Positions 56,680 through 64,000 of a stretch of DNA of 64,000 nt are shown here, one piece after another. The notes under the pieces are model-generated. The model did no database searches, was not told the DNA's origin, and worked only from the letters and a program-made list of their open reading frames with translations. Every line of letters starts with the position of its first letter. Within the stretch, counting starts at the first letter, position 1. This DNA is from Rubrivivax sp. (GTDB lineage: Bacteria; Pseudomonadota; Gammaproteobacteria; Burkholderiales; Burkholderiaceae_C): contig JAHECD010000001.1 in assembly GCA_024641945.1 (NCBI GenBank), positions 1 to 64,000 of the forward strand. Direction: 5' to 3'. The position numbers were made by a program, and so were the translations under genes.

Positions 56680-58707
56680 ATGACCGAAACCTCCCGAACG
56701 CCCCCGCCTGACGTCGTCGTCAGCGAAGACGCGCTGCACAAGGCCGAGGAGTTCATCGAGGCCGAGGAAGGCGCGGCGAACAAGCTCAAGGGCTGGCTCA
56801 ACGTCTTCGTCGTGGCCGTCGCGTTCGTGATGTCGGCGTTCCATCTGTACACCGCCTACGGCATCGTGCCGACCCAGACGCTGCGCCCGATCCACGTCGG
56901 CTTCGTGCTGTTCCTGTGTTTCCTGGTGTTCCCGGTCGCACCGCGCTTCCGCCACCGCATCATGTGGTGGGACTGGCTGGCCGCGGCGCTCTCGATCGCG
57001 ATCGTCGTCTACCTGGTCCAGGGTGGCGACGACTTCACCGACCGCAACACCTCGCCCAACCCCTGGGACATCGCCTTCGGCCTGGCCCTCATCGCGATGG
57101 TGCTCGAAGCGATGCGACGCACGAACGGCTGGATCATGCCGGTCATCACGTCGGCCTTCATCGCCTACGCCCTGTTCGGGCCCTGGCTGCCCGCGCCCTG
57201 GACCCACAAGGGCTACGAGATCGGGCGCCTGGTGGGTGTCATGTACATGACGCTCGAAGGCATCTACGGCGTGGCGGTCGATGTGTCGTCGTCGCTCATC
57301 ATCCTGTTCACGATCTTCGGCGCCTTTCTGCAGTATTCGGGCGCGGGCAAGTTCTACATCGACTTCTCGTTCTCTGCGATGGGCGGCAAGCCCACCGGCG
57401 CCGGCCGCACGGTGGTGCTGGCGTCGTTCCTGCTCGGCGGGCCGTCGGGCTCGGGCGTGGCGACCACGGTGACGCTGGGTGCGGTGGCCTACCCGATGCT
57501 GGCCAAGGCCGGCTACGAGAGAAACGCCGCCGGTGGTCTGCTGGCCGCCGGCGGCCTGGGCGCCATCATCTCGCCGCCGGTGCTCGGCGCGGCCGCCTTC
57601 CTGATCGCGGAATTCCTGAAGATTTCGTACCTCGACGTGCTGCTGATGGCCGTCATCCCGACGCTGATGTTCTACCTCGCGCTCTTCCTGATGGTGGAGA
57701 TCGACGCGCGCAAGTACGGCATGGGCAATACCGTCTTCGAGAAGGTCGACACGGTGTGGAACCTCACGCGCCACTACTGGTTCCACTTCCTGTCGCTGGT
57801 CTCGATCGTGGTCTTCATGATGTGGGGCTACTCGCCGGTGTTGTCGGTGTTCTGGGCCACCGTGGTGTCGTTCGTCACGAGCTTCCTGCGGCGCGACACC
57901 GCCCTCTTCTCGTACGACCTGTTCCAGGGCAGGGGCTCGTTCGTCAAGAACGTGTTCCAGTCGCCGTTCGTCAAGGCCATGGAAGGCGGCTCGATCGGCG
58001 TGCTCAACGTGGCCGCCACCTGCGCCGGCGCCGGCATCATCGTGGGCGTCGTCACGCTCACCGGGCTGGGCCTCAAGTTCAGCACCATCGTCATCGACTA
58101 CGCCGGCGGCTCGCTGCTGCTCACGGCGATCTACACGTCGCTGGTGGTGTGGATCGTCGGCCTGGCGGTGCCGGTGACGGCGTCGTACATCATCTGCGCG
58201 GTGATCGCGGCACCGGCCCTCATCAAGCTGGGCGTGCCCGACTTCGCGGCGCACATGTTCATCTTCTACTACGCCGTGCTGTCGGAGGTCTCGCCGCCGA
58301 CGGCGCTGTCGCCCTTCGCCGCCGCGGCCATCACCGGCGGCGACCCCTACAAGACCACGTTGCAGTGCTGGAAGTACACCGTGCCGGCGTTCCTGGTGCC
58401 ATTCATGTTCGTACTCGACCCCGCCGGACAGGGGCTGCTGCTGATGGGCTCGACCAAGGCACTGGCGACTGCCAACTGGTGGTCGATCGCCGAGGTCGCC
58501 GTCACCTGCGCCGTAGGCGTGGCGGCGCTGGCCGCAGGCTTCCAGGGCTGGGCCCTGAAACGCACGACCACGCTCGAGCGCTGGATGTTCATCGTCGCCG
58601 GCTTCGCGCTGGTCTACCCCAGCGCCACGGCCGACCTCGTCGGGTTCGGACTGGTGGCCGCCGTCTTGGCCCGCCAATATTTCCGGCGCGAGTTGGCACC
58701 CGCCTGA
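56680..58707 (+). CDS. Fused TRAP transporter permease (4TM-12TM)
   Basis: A 675-residue membrane protein combining DctQ-like small and DctM-like large TRAP subunits in one chain, as usual with TAXI receptors. The cytoplasmic start (residues 1-45) is acidic, followed by about 15 hydrophobic helices. Signatures include SGAGKFYIDFSFSAMGGKPTGAG, ASFLLGGPSGSGVATTVTLG, GGLGAIISPPVLGAAAFLIA and FAAHMFIFYYAVLSEVSPPT. Uptake is sodium-driven in studied TRAP systems. It follows the TAXI gene by about 100 bases with a hairpin between, and precedes the DapA-family gene by 42 bases. Confidence 0.93.
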   Translation: MTETSRTPPPDVVVSEDALHKAEEFIEAEEGAANKLKGWLNVFVVAVAFVMSAFHLYTAYGIVPTQTLRPIHVGFVLFLCFLVFPVAPRFRHRIMWWDWLAAALSIAIVVYLVQGGDDFTDRNTSPNPWDIAFGLALIAMVLEAMRRTNGWIMPVITSAFIAYALFGPWLPAPWTHKGYEIGRLVGVMYMTLEGIYGVAVDVSSSLIILFTIFGAFLQYSGAGKFYIDFSFSAMGGKPTGAGRTVVLASFLLGGPSGSGVATTVTLGAVAYPMLAKAGYERNAAGGLLAAGGLGAIISPPVLGAAAFLIAEFLKISYLDVLLMAVIPTLMFYLALFLMVEIDARKYGMGNTVFEKVDTVWNLTRHYWFHFLSLVSIVVFMMWGYSPVLSVFWATVVSFVTSFLRRDTALFSYDLFQGRGSFVKNVFQSPFVKAMEGGSIGVLNVAATCAGAGIIVGVVTLTGLGLKFSTIVIDYAGGSLLLTAIYTSLVVWIVGLAVPVTASYIICAVIAAPALIKLGVPDFAAHMFIFYYAVLSEVSPPTALSPFAAAAITGGDPYKTTLQCWKYTVPAFLVPFMFVLDPAGQGLLLMGSTKALATANWWSIAEVAVTCAVGVAALAAGFQGWALKRTTTLERWMFIVAGFALVYPSATADLVGFGLVAAVLARQYFRRELAPA

Positions 58708-58749
58708 GCGCCACCGGACACCCTGCGCACACGGCACGATGGGACCGCC

Positions 58750-59685
58750 ATGACACGACTCGACGAATCCGCCACCGGCGTCTACCTGATCACCGTCACG
58801 CCGTTCACCGACGACGGCGCACTCGACCTTTCGAGTACCGACCGCATGGTCGATTTCTGCCTCGACAGCGGCGTGGCCGGCCTGACCGTGCTCGGCATCA
58901 TGGGCGAGGCCACCAAGCTCACGGCCGAGGAGTCGCGCATCTTCGTCGAGCGCGTGCTCACTCGCGTGGCCGGGCGTGTGCCGGTGGTCGTGGGCGCGTC
59001 GGCGCCCGGCTTCGCGCCGATGCGCGAACTCACCGAGAACGTGATGGCGCTGGGCGCAGCCGGTGTGATGGTGGCGCCGCCCTCCACCCTGCGCACCGAC
59101 GACCAGATCGCGGCCTACTTCGAGATGGTGCAGGAGACACTCGGCCCGCGCGTGCCGTGGGTGCTGCAGGACCACCCGGTCGCCACTGGCGTGCAGATGA
59201 CCGCCGGCACGATCCTGCGCGTGCTGCGCAACAGCCCCGGCTGCGTGATGCTCAAGCACGAGGACTGCCCCGGCCTGGCCAAGCTGGCGGCGCTGCGTGC
59301 GGCCAGCGGGCGCGGCGAGGTGCGCCGCGTGTCCATCCTCACCGGCAATGGCGGCGGCCTCTTCCTGCCGGAAGAGCTCTCGCGTGGCGCGGACGGTGCG
59401 ATGACGGGCTTTGCCTACCCCGAGATGATGGTCGGCGTGTGCCGTGCACATGCCGCCGGTGACGTCGAACGTGCGCACGACCTCTTCGACGCCTACCTGC
59501 CGCTGGCACGCTACGAACAGCAGCCCGGCATCGGCCTCGCCGTGCGCAAGCACCTGCTGGCCGAGCGTGGCGTGATCGCGTCCAGCGCCGTGCGCAAGCC
59601 CGGGCCGAAACTCGGCCCGGCCGATATCACCGACATTGCGCGCCTGGTGGCGCGCCAGCAGCGGCGGCTGGCCGAACTCGGCTGA
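58750..59685 (+). CDS. DapA-family lyase/dehydratase with substituted active-site tyrosine
   Basis: A 311-residue TIM-barrel protein of the dihydrodipicolinate synthase/N-acetylneuraminate lyase superfamily. The substrate loop GIMGEATKLTAEE corresponds to the family GxxGE motif, and the Schiff-base Lys is Lys169 in CVMLKHED. The usual Tyr (LYNVPGRT-type) is replaced: this protein reads WVLQDHPVATG, with Gln140 at that place. The chemistry may therefore differ from DapA (aldolase or dehydratase on keto-deoxy sugar acids are common functions). It sits after the TRAP permease and before the RraA-like gene. The track start ATG at 58750 is used. Confidence 0.85.
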   Translation: MTRLDESATGVYLITVTPFTDDGALDLSSTDRMVDFCLDSGVAGLTVLGIMGEATKLTAEESRIFVERVLTRVAGRVPVVVGASAPGFAPMRELTENVMALGAAGVMVAPPSTLRTDDQIAAYFEMVQETLGPRVPWVLQDHPVATGVQMTAGTILRVLRNSPGCVMLKHEDCPGLAKLAALRAASGRGEVRRVSILTGNGGGLFLPEELSRGADGAMTGFAYPEMMVGVCRAHAAGDVERAHDLFDAYLPLARYEQQPGIGLAVRKHLLAERGVIASSAVRKPGPKLGPADITDIARLVARQQRRLAELG

Positions 59686-59723
59686 CCGCCGCCACGCAAC
59701 ACCTCCAGACCGAAGGACCCGAC

Positions 59724-60446
59724 ATGACCGATGCCGCGCCGATGCAACTCGACCCGAAAGCGATCGAGATCCTCTCGCAGGTGACCACCGCCACGTTGAC
59801 GACGATCCTGCTCAAGAAGGGTCTGCGCAATGTCTGGTTGCGCGGCACGCGGCCGCTGCGGCCGGGGCAGCCACGGCTGGTCGGGCGGGCCTTTACGCTG
59901 CGCTTCGTGCCCGCGCGCGAAGACCTGGCCACCCCGGAATCCTGGGCCTCTCCCATCTCCACGCGGGCCGCGATCGAGGACATGCCGGCGGGCTGCATCG
60001 CCGTCGTCGATTCGATGGGCGTGACCGACGCCGGCATCTTCGGCGACATCCTGTGTGCCCGCATGGCCCGGCGCGGGGTGGCCGCGCTCGTGACCGACGG
60101 CGTCGTGCGCGACGTGCAGGGAGTCACAGCCACCTCGCTGCCGGTGTGGTGCAGCGGTGCGGCCGCGCCGCCCTCGGTGGCCGGCCTCACGTTCGTCGCC
60201 TGGCAGCAGCCGATCGGCTGCGGCGGTGTGGCGGTCTTTCCCGGCGACGTGGTCGTGGTCGACGACGACGGCGCGGTGCTCATTCCCGCGAAACTGCTCG
60301 ACGAAATGCTCGTGCTCGCGCCCGAGCAGGAGCGGCTCGAGTCCTGGATCATGAGCGAGGTCGAGCAAGGCGCGTCGTTGCCCGGCCTGTACCCGCCCAA
60401 CGCCGAAAACAAGGCGCGGTATCTCGCGGCATCGAAACCGAAGTAG
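59724..60446 (+). CDS. RraA-family protein (possible 4-hydroxy-2-oxoacid aldolase)
   Basis: A 240-residue protein of the RraA/HMG-aldolase fold. The key motif is FGDILCARMARRGVAALVTDGVVRD, where Gly, Arg and Asp bind the metal and oxoacid in aldolase members; the preceding CIAVVDSMGVTDAGIFGDIL holds the typical loop. Members include 4-hydroxy-4-methyl-2-oxoglutarate aldolases and oxaloacetate decarboxylases, whereas E. coli RraA regulates RNase E. Metabolic context (TRAP importer, DapA-like lyase, IlvD/Edd dehydratase) favours an aldolase role. It follows the DapA-family gene by 38 bases on the same strand. Confidence 0.85.
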   Translation: MTDAAPMQLDPKAIEILSQVTTATLTTILLKKGLRNVWLRGTRPLRPGQPRLVGRAFTLRFVPAREDLATPESWASPISTRAAIEDMPAGCIAVVDSMGVTDAGIFGDILCARMARRGVAALVTDGVVRDVQGVTATSLPVWCSGAAAPPSVAGLTFVAWQQPIGCGGVAVFPGDVVVVDDDGAVLIPAKLLDEMLVLAPEQERLESWIMSEVEQGASLPGLYPPNAENKARYLAASKPK

Positions 60447-60519
60447 GGATCCCGGGCGGCCACCGGATGCGGCTGCGGCAGAGGTGCCCGATACACTGCG
60501 GGCTCAACATGCCCCGCGA

Positions 60520-61581
60520 ATGAACGCCCGTACAAACAAGCCAGCGGGAAAGCGACCAGCACCCGGCACCCAGTCCACCGCGGTCACGCTCGGCATGGTC
60601 GCCGAAGCCGCGGGTGTGTCGCCCAGCACCGTCTCGCGCATCCTCAACGGCACGGCGGTGGTGGCGGACGAGAAGCGGCAGGCCGTCGACGCCGCCATTG
60701 CACGCCTGGGTTTTGTGCCGAACCCGGTGGCACGCGGGCTGGCGGGTGGCCGAACGCTGAGCATCGGCGTGGTCACGCAGGCGATCGACAGCCCGTTCTA
60801 CGGCGTGGCGCTGCGCGGCATCGAGGACGAACTGGACAAGGCCGGATACAGCCCGCTGTTCGTCAGCGGCCACTGGAATGCGGTCGAGGAGGCACGCTGC
60901 ATCGAGATGCTTCGCGCGCGCCGGGTGGACGGCATCGTCGTGCTCGGTGGCCGTCTCAGCGACGCCGCGCTGCGCGCCTGCGCCAAGGCGTTGCCCACGG
61001 TGGTGACCGGCCGCATGATGAAGGCGCCCAACCTGTTTGCCCTCAATTTCGACAACTTCTCCGGCGCTCGGTTGGCGACCGAGCACCTGCTGGCGCTCGG
61101 CCATCGGCGCATTGCCTTCATCGCGGGCGACCCCGGCCACCCGGACGCCATGGAGCGCGAACGCGGCTACCGTGAAGCGCTCGAGTCGGCCGGCATCGCC
61201 TATTCGAGTGCTCTTGTGGCTCCGGGACTCTTCCATGAAGACGGCGGACTGGCGGCGGCTGAGCAACTGCTGGAGGCGCGGCAGCGCTTCACCGCCCTCT
61301 TTGCCGCCAACGACCAGATGGCGGTGGGTGCCTGCCTGGCGCTGCACCGGCGCGCCCTGCGCGTACCGGACGACGTTTCGGTCGTCGGCTTCGACGACCT
61401 GCTCGTCTCCCGGCATGCCCTGCCGCCCCTGACCACGGTGCACCAGCCAGCGTACGAACTGGGACAGATCGCCTCGCAGGCGATCCTGCAGATGCTGCGC
61501 GGCGAGAAGCCGACGTCCACCATGCCGGCGCCGCGGCTGGTCGTTCGCGAATCGACGCAGCGACCGTCCCCACGGCCCTGA
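60520..61581 (+). CDS. LacI-family transcriptional regulator
   Basis: A 353-residue repressor. Residues about 22-75 form the LacI helix-turn-helix with hinge: VTLGMVAEAAGVSPSTVSRI, then LNGTAVVADEKRQAVDAAIA and RLGFVPNPVARGLAGG. The periplasmic-binding-like effector domain follows (SIGVVTQAIDSPFYGVALRG, FNFDNFSGARLATEHLLALG, SVVGFDDLLVSRHALPPLTT). I use the ATG of MNARTNKPAGK at 60520. The perfect palindrome TGAAAGCGCTTTCA downstream of its own stop, at the sugar ABC promoter, is a typical LacI-type operator, so it most likely controls that importer. The effector is probably a sugar or sugar phosphate. Confidence 0.92.
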   Translation: MNARTNKPAGKRPAPGTQSTAVTLGMVAEAAGVSPSTVSRILNGTAVVADEKRQAVDAAIARLGFVPNPVARGLAGGRTLSIGVVTQAIDSPFYGVALRGIEDELDKAGYSPLFVSGHWNAVEEARCIEMLRARRVDGIVVLGGRLSDAALRACAKALPTVVTGRMMKAPNLFALNFDNFSGARLATEHLLALGHRRIAFIAGDPGHPDAMERERGYREALESAGIAYSSALVAPGLFHEDGGLAAAEQLLEARQRFTALFAANDQMAVGACLALHRRALRVPDDVSVVGFDDLLVSRHALPPLTTVHQPAYELGQIASQAILQMLRGEKPTSTMPAPRLVVRESTQRPSPRP

Positions 61582-61604
61582 GGCCCCCCCGAAGTTACCC
61601 TCGA

Positions 61605-61648
61605 TTGACAGCGCCGTAGCCGCCATCTATATTTTGAAAGCGCTTTCA
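61605..61648 (+). promoter_or_regulatory. Sugar ABC operon promoter with LacI-type operator
   Basis: TTGACA (61605-61610) and TATATT (61628-61633) are 17 bases apart, close to the sigma-70 consensus. The perfect 14-bp palindrome TGAAAGCGCTTTCA (61635-61648) begins just after the -10 box, near the expected start site. The neighbouring LacI-family gene is the likely repressor. Confidence 0.9.
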
Positions 61649-61686
61649 CGCTGTTCGTGACGGCGCTCTTTCAACCGCGGGACGGG

Positions 61687-62955
61687 ATGGGAACTTCGAC
61701 GCGCCGACGTGGACTCCGGCAACCGCTGCTGGGCACGGCCTTGCTGTGTGCGGCCATGGCCGCACACGCGCAGCAGGTGCTGACGGTGGCCGCCTACCCG
61801 GCCATCGACAAGATCGTCGAAGCCGCGATTCCGGCCTGGAAGCAGCGCCATCCGAATGTCGAAGTCAAGGTCGTGAGCCGGCAGTTCGCCGACCACCACA
61901 CCGCCATGACGACCGCACTGTCGACCTCCGTCTACCTGCCCGACGTGATGGCGCTCGAAGTCGGCTACGTCGGCCGCTTTGCACAGGGCGCCGGGCTCGA
62001 AGACCTGACACGTGAACCCTATGGCATCCGAAGTGTCGCCGACCGCTTCGTGCCCTATGCCATCACGCAGGCCACCGGCCGCAACGGCGCCATCGTCGCC
62101 GTGCCAGCCGACATCGGCCCCGGCACGCTGCTGTTCCGCACCGATGTGCTGGCGCGCGCCGGCGTGACCGAAGCGGAGCTGACGGCATCTTGGAGCAGCT
62201 ATGTCGCTGCAGGCGTGAAGATCAAGGCGACGACCGGCGCCTATCTGCTGGCCCATGCGCGCAACCTGAAGGACATCGTCATCCGCACCGGCATCCAGCC
62301 GGGCGAAGGGTTGTATTTCGATGGCCAGTCGCATGCGCTCGTCACGTCGCCACGTTTTGTGCGCGCGTTCGAACTCGCGCGCGAGGTACGTCGCAACAAG
62401 CTCGACGCGAAGGTGGCCGCGTGGTCCAACGAATGGGCCGAAGGCTTCAAGCGCGGCACGCTCGCCACCGAAATGTCCGGCGCCTGGCTGACCGGCCAGC
62501 TGAAAAACTGGCTCGCCCCGGATACACGCGGCCTGTGGCGCGCCGCACCGCTGCCCGAGGGCACTTTCGTGGCCTACGGGGGCAGCTTCCTGGCGATCCC
62601 GCGGGCCGCGCCGCAGGCCAACAAGCGGTTGTCGTGGGAGTTCATCCAGATGATGACGCTGGACCGCGAACGCCAGCTCGCGGCGTTCAAATCGGAAGAC
62701 GCCTTCCCCGCGCTGCTGGCCACCTACGACGATCCGTTCTTCGAGCAGCCGATCGACTTTCTCGCCGGCCAGAAGGCCCGGCTGCTGTGGCGCGACGTGG
62801 CCCGTCGCACGACCGCGGTCGCCGTGCACAAGCAGGACGCCTTTGCCAGCGAGGTCATCGACACCGAACTCGACAAGGTGCTCGACCGCGGCAAGGACAT
62901 TGCCCAGGCCCTGGCCGACGCGCAGCGCCTGCTCGAGCGGCGCGCCCGCCGCTGA
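61687..62955 (+). CDS. Sugar ABC transporter substrate-binding protein
   Basis: A 422-residue periplasmic receptor (family 1, COG1653 type). The signal peptide is LLGTALLCAAMAAHAQQ, followed by TVAAYPAIDKIVEAAIPAWK, QRHPNVEVKVVSRQFADHHT and the ligand-pocket region VAVPADIGPGTLLFRTDVLA. I use the ATG of MGTSTRRRGLRQ at 61687, with GGGACGGG upstream; the track begins at a GTG ten codons earlier. It is the first gene of the LacI-controlled operon, immediately after the operator. The cargo is a sugar by family, but its identity cannot be read. Confidence 0.92.
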   Translation: MGTSTRRRGLRQPLLGTALLCAAMAAHAQQVLTVAAYPAIDKIVEAAIPAWKQRHPNVEVKVVSRQFADHHTAMTTALSTSVYLPDVMALEVGYVGRFAQGAGLEDLTREPYGIRSVADRFVPYAITQATGRNGAIVAVPADIGPGTLLFRTDVLARAGVTEAELTASWSSYVAAGVKIKATTGAYLLAHARNLKDIVIRTGIQPGEGLYFDGQSHALVTSPRFVRAFELAREVRRNKLDAKVAAWSNEWAEGFKRGTLATEMSGAWLTGQLKNWLAPDTRGLWRAAPLPEGTFVAYGGSFLAIPRAAPQANKRLSWEFIQMMTLDRERQLAAFKSEDAFPALLATYDDPFFEQPIDFLAGQKARLLWRDVARRTTAVAVHKQDAFASEVIDTELDKVLDRGKDIAQALADAQRLLERRARR

Positions 62956-62997
62956 TTCCCCCGCACGACGCACCGCACCGCACCGAGCCCCCGCACC

Positions 62998-63915
62998 ATG
63001 CCGCTGCCCGCATCCCTGCGCCTGTCGCCCCGCTGGACACCGTACGTGCTGCTCAGTCCGTTCGTGATCCTGTTTTTCGTCTTCGGGTTGTTCCCGCTGG
63101 TGTTCTCGCTCTACCTCGCCTTCCAGACCTGGGAGCCGACGAGCGGGCTGTCGGCAATGCAGTTCGTCGGGCTGGAGAACTTCGCGTTTGCGCTCGAAGA
63201 CGAATGGTTCTGGAAGTCGCTCAAGAATACCGGCTGGCTCGCCGTCGCCTCCGGGGTGCCGCAGCACCTGGTGGCGATCCCGCTCGCGGTGTTCATCCAC
63301 ACCTCGTTCAAGCGGCTGCGCGATGGCGTGATCGGCGCCTATTTCCTGCCGTACATCACCTCCACGGTGGCGATCGCGATCATGTTCAGCTCGCTCTTCT
63401 CCACCGACTACGGGCTGGTCAATCTGGGATTGGGCAGCCTGTTCGGCACTGCGCCGATCGACTGGTTGAACGACCCCGACCACATCAAGCCGGCCATCGC
63501 GATCATCGTCTTCTGGCGCTACGTGGGCTTCAACGTGGTGCTGTACCTGGCCGCGCTGCAGACGATCCCGAAGGACCTGTACGAAGCCGCGACGATGGAC
63601 GGCGCCGGGCGCTTCCAACAGTTCTGGTACATCACGCTGCCGAGCCTGAAGCCGATGATCTTCTTCGGCGTCACGCTGAGCGTGATCGGCGGGCTGCAAC
63701 TGTTCGAGGAGCCGTTCATCCTGACCGGTGGGCGCGGCGGCTCCGACCAGTCGGGCATGACGACCGCCATCTACCTCTACCGCATGGCGTTCGACTTCAA
63801 CGACTTCGGCGCCGCCAGCGCGATGTCGTGGCTGCTGTTCTTCGTCGTCGCGGCACTCACCTGGGCGACGAACCGCGCCTTCGCGCCGAAGAAGCACAAG
63901 GCTCGGAGCGCATGA
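62998..63915 (+). CDS. Sugar ABC transporter permease (MalF/UgpA type)
   Basis: A 305-residue inner-membrane permease with six main hydrophobic helices. The ATPase-coupling EAA loop reads LYEAATMDGAGRFQQFWYIT followed by LPSLKPMIFFGVTLSVIG, typical of MalF/UgpA/YcjO-type permeases, and FILTGGRGGSDQSGMTTAIY is a common C-terminal part. The start ATG at 62998 follows the receptor gene by 42 bases. Its stop overlaps the next permease start (ATGA), so the two partner permeases are translationally coupled. No ATPase gene is visible before the window ends; it may lie further on. Confidence 0.93.
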   Translation: MPLPASLRLSPRWTPYVLLSPFVILFFVFGLFPLVFSLYLAFQTWEPTSGLSAMQFVGLENFAFALEDEWFWKSLKNTGWLAVASGVPQHLVAIPLAVFIHTSFKRLRDGVIGAYFLPYITSTVAIAIMFSSLFSTDYGLVNLGLGSLFGTAPIDWLNDPDHIKPAIAIIVFWRYVGFNVVLYLAALQTIPKDLYEAATMDGAGRFQQFWYITLPSLKPMIFFGVTLSVIGGLQLFEEPFILTGGRGGSDQSGMTTAIYLYRMAFDFNDFGAASAMSWLLFFVVAALTWATNRAFAPKKHKARSA

Positions 63916-64000
63916 ACACCGAACGCCTCGCTCCCTGGGCCGCGTATGTGCTGGTCGGCATCGGCGCGCTGATCATGCTGGCGCCGTTCTACTTCATGTT
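63912..64000 (+). CDS. Sugar ABC transporter second permease, N-terminal part (cut by window edge)
   Basis: Thirty residues are visible: MNTERLAPWAAYVLVGIGAL then IMLAPFYFMF, matching the first helix and loop of MalG/UgpE-type permeases, which pair with the preceding MalF-type protein. The ATG overlaps the preceding stop (ATGA). The gene continues beyond base 64000. The identification rests mainly on position and the first-helix pattern. Confidence 0.85.
   Translation, partial: MNTERLAPWAAYVLVGIGALIMLAPFYFM

Noticed and set aside
56329-59553. 1074-codon minus-strand ORF opposite the TRAP and DapA-like genes
   Set aside because: It is a shadow of real genes. GC-rich codon usage gives long stop-free antisense frames; the translated protein is His/Arg/Asp/Gly-biased with no domain, while the plus-strand proteins show clear motifs.
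61627-63897. 756-codon minus-strand ORF opposite the sugar ABC genes
   Set aside because: It is a shadow frame of a well-supported receptor and permease; it also crosses the promoter-operator region.

Overview
The window is high-GC chromosomal DNA that looks like a betaproteobacterium of the order Burkholderiales, probably Comamonadaceae-like. The reasons are: Bug-type (TctC) solute receptors with TctAB; PEP-CTERM proteins; a gntR-sdhCDABE-gltA operon divergent from mdh; AcnB aconitase; and a single-chain methylmalonyl-CoA mutase operon. I saw no rRNA, tRNA, CRISPR array, transposase or phage gene, and almost all DNA is coding. Many genes overlap by 1-4 bases (ATGA, GTGA or TGATG junctions), which indicates tight operons.

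Layout. 1-2.9 kb: leucine operon leuC - entericidin-like lipoprotein - leuD - small membrane protein - leuB (minus strand; leuB is cut by the window edge). 3.1-4.5 kb: BON-like secreted protein and a short-chain dehydrogenase. 4.5-14.2 kb: propionate/methylmalonyl-CoA operon (mcm, GNAT-NTF2 fusion, meaB, pccB, pccA, VOC protein, transglutaminase-like protein) divergent from an FCD-type GntR regulator, with a palindromic operator over the mcm promoter. 14.2-24.4 kb: a selenium island. It holds selD/senC and senB, divergent senA, egtD, and a four-gene phosphonate-like ABC importer, with two PEP-CTERM protein genes placed among them. Together these would import a selenium (or related) anion, activate it as selenophosphate, make a selenosugar, make hercynine from histidine, and join them to selenoneine. 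24.4-28.7 kb: patatin-like lipoprotein, two convergent YHS-domain lipoproteins, ATP-grasp protein and TVP38 membrane protein.

28.7-36.6 kb: TCA-cycle block gltA, sdhE, sdhB, sdhA, sdhD, sdhC and a HutC-type GntR regulator, divergent from mdh, followed by a glycine-zipper protein. 36.7-42.3 kb: gnd, then the TctA-TctB-TctC tripartite transporter divergent from a CitE-like lyase. 42.4-45.7 kb: periplasmic hypothetical protein and acnB. The acnB promoter has a perfect 14-bp palindrome between its -35 and -10 boxes, and a close variant lies between gntR and mdh, so one TCA-cycle regulon under the HutC-type regulator is likely. 45.8-53.6 kb: hybrid sensor kinase, then a chained minus-strand operon sbcB - epimerase - MFS permease - ParA-like ATPase. 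53.7-60.4 kb: an apparent organic/sugar-acid cassette of IlvD/Edd dehydratase, TAXI-TRAP receptor and fused permease, DapA-family lyase with the usual Schiff-base-region tyrosine replaced, and RraA-like protein. 60.5-64 kb: LacI regulator and a sugar ABC importer with a textbook promoter and a perfect LacI-type operator; the last permease gene is cut by the window edge.

Functions are inferred from recognisable motifs, family knowledge and gene order. No database search was run. Transport substrates and the exact reactions of the sugar-acid enzymes remain inferred.
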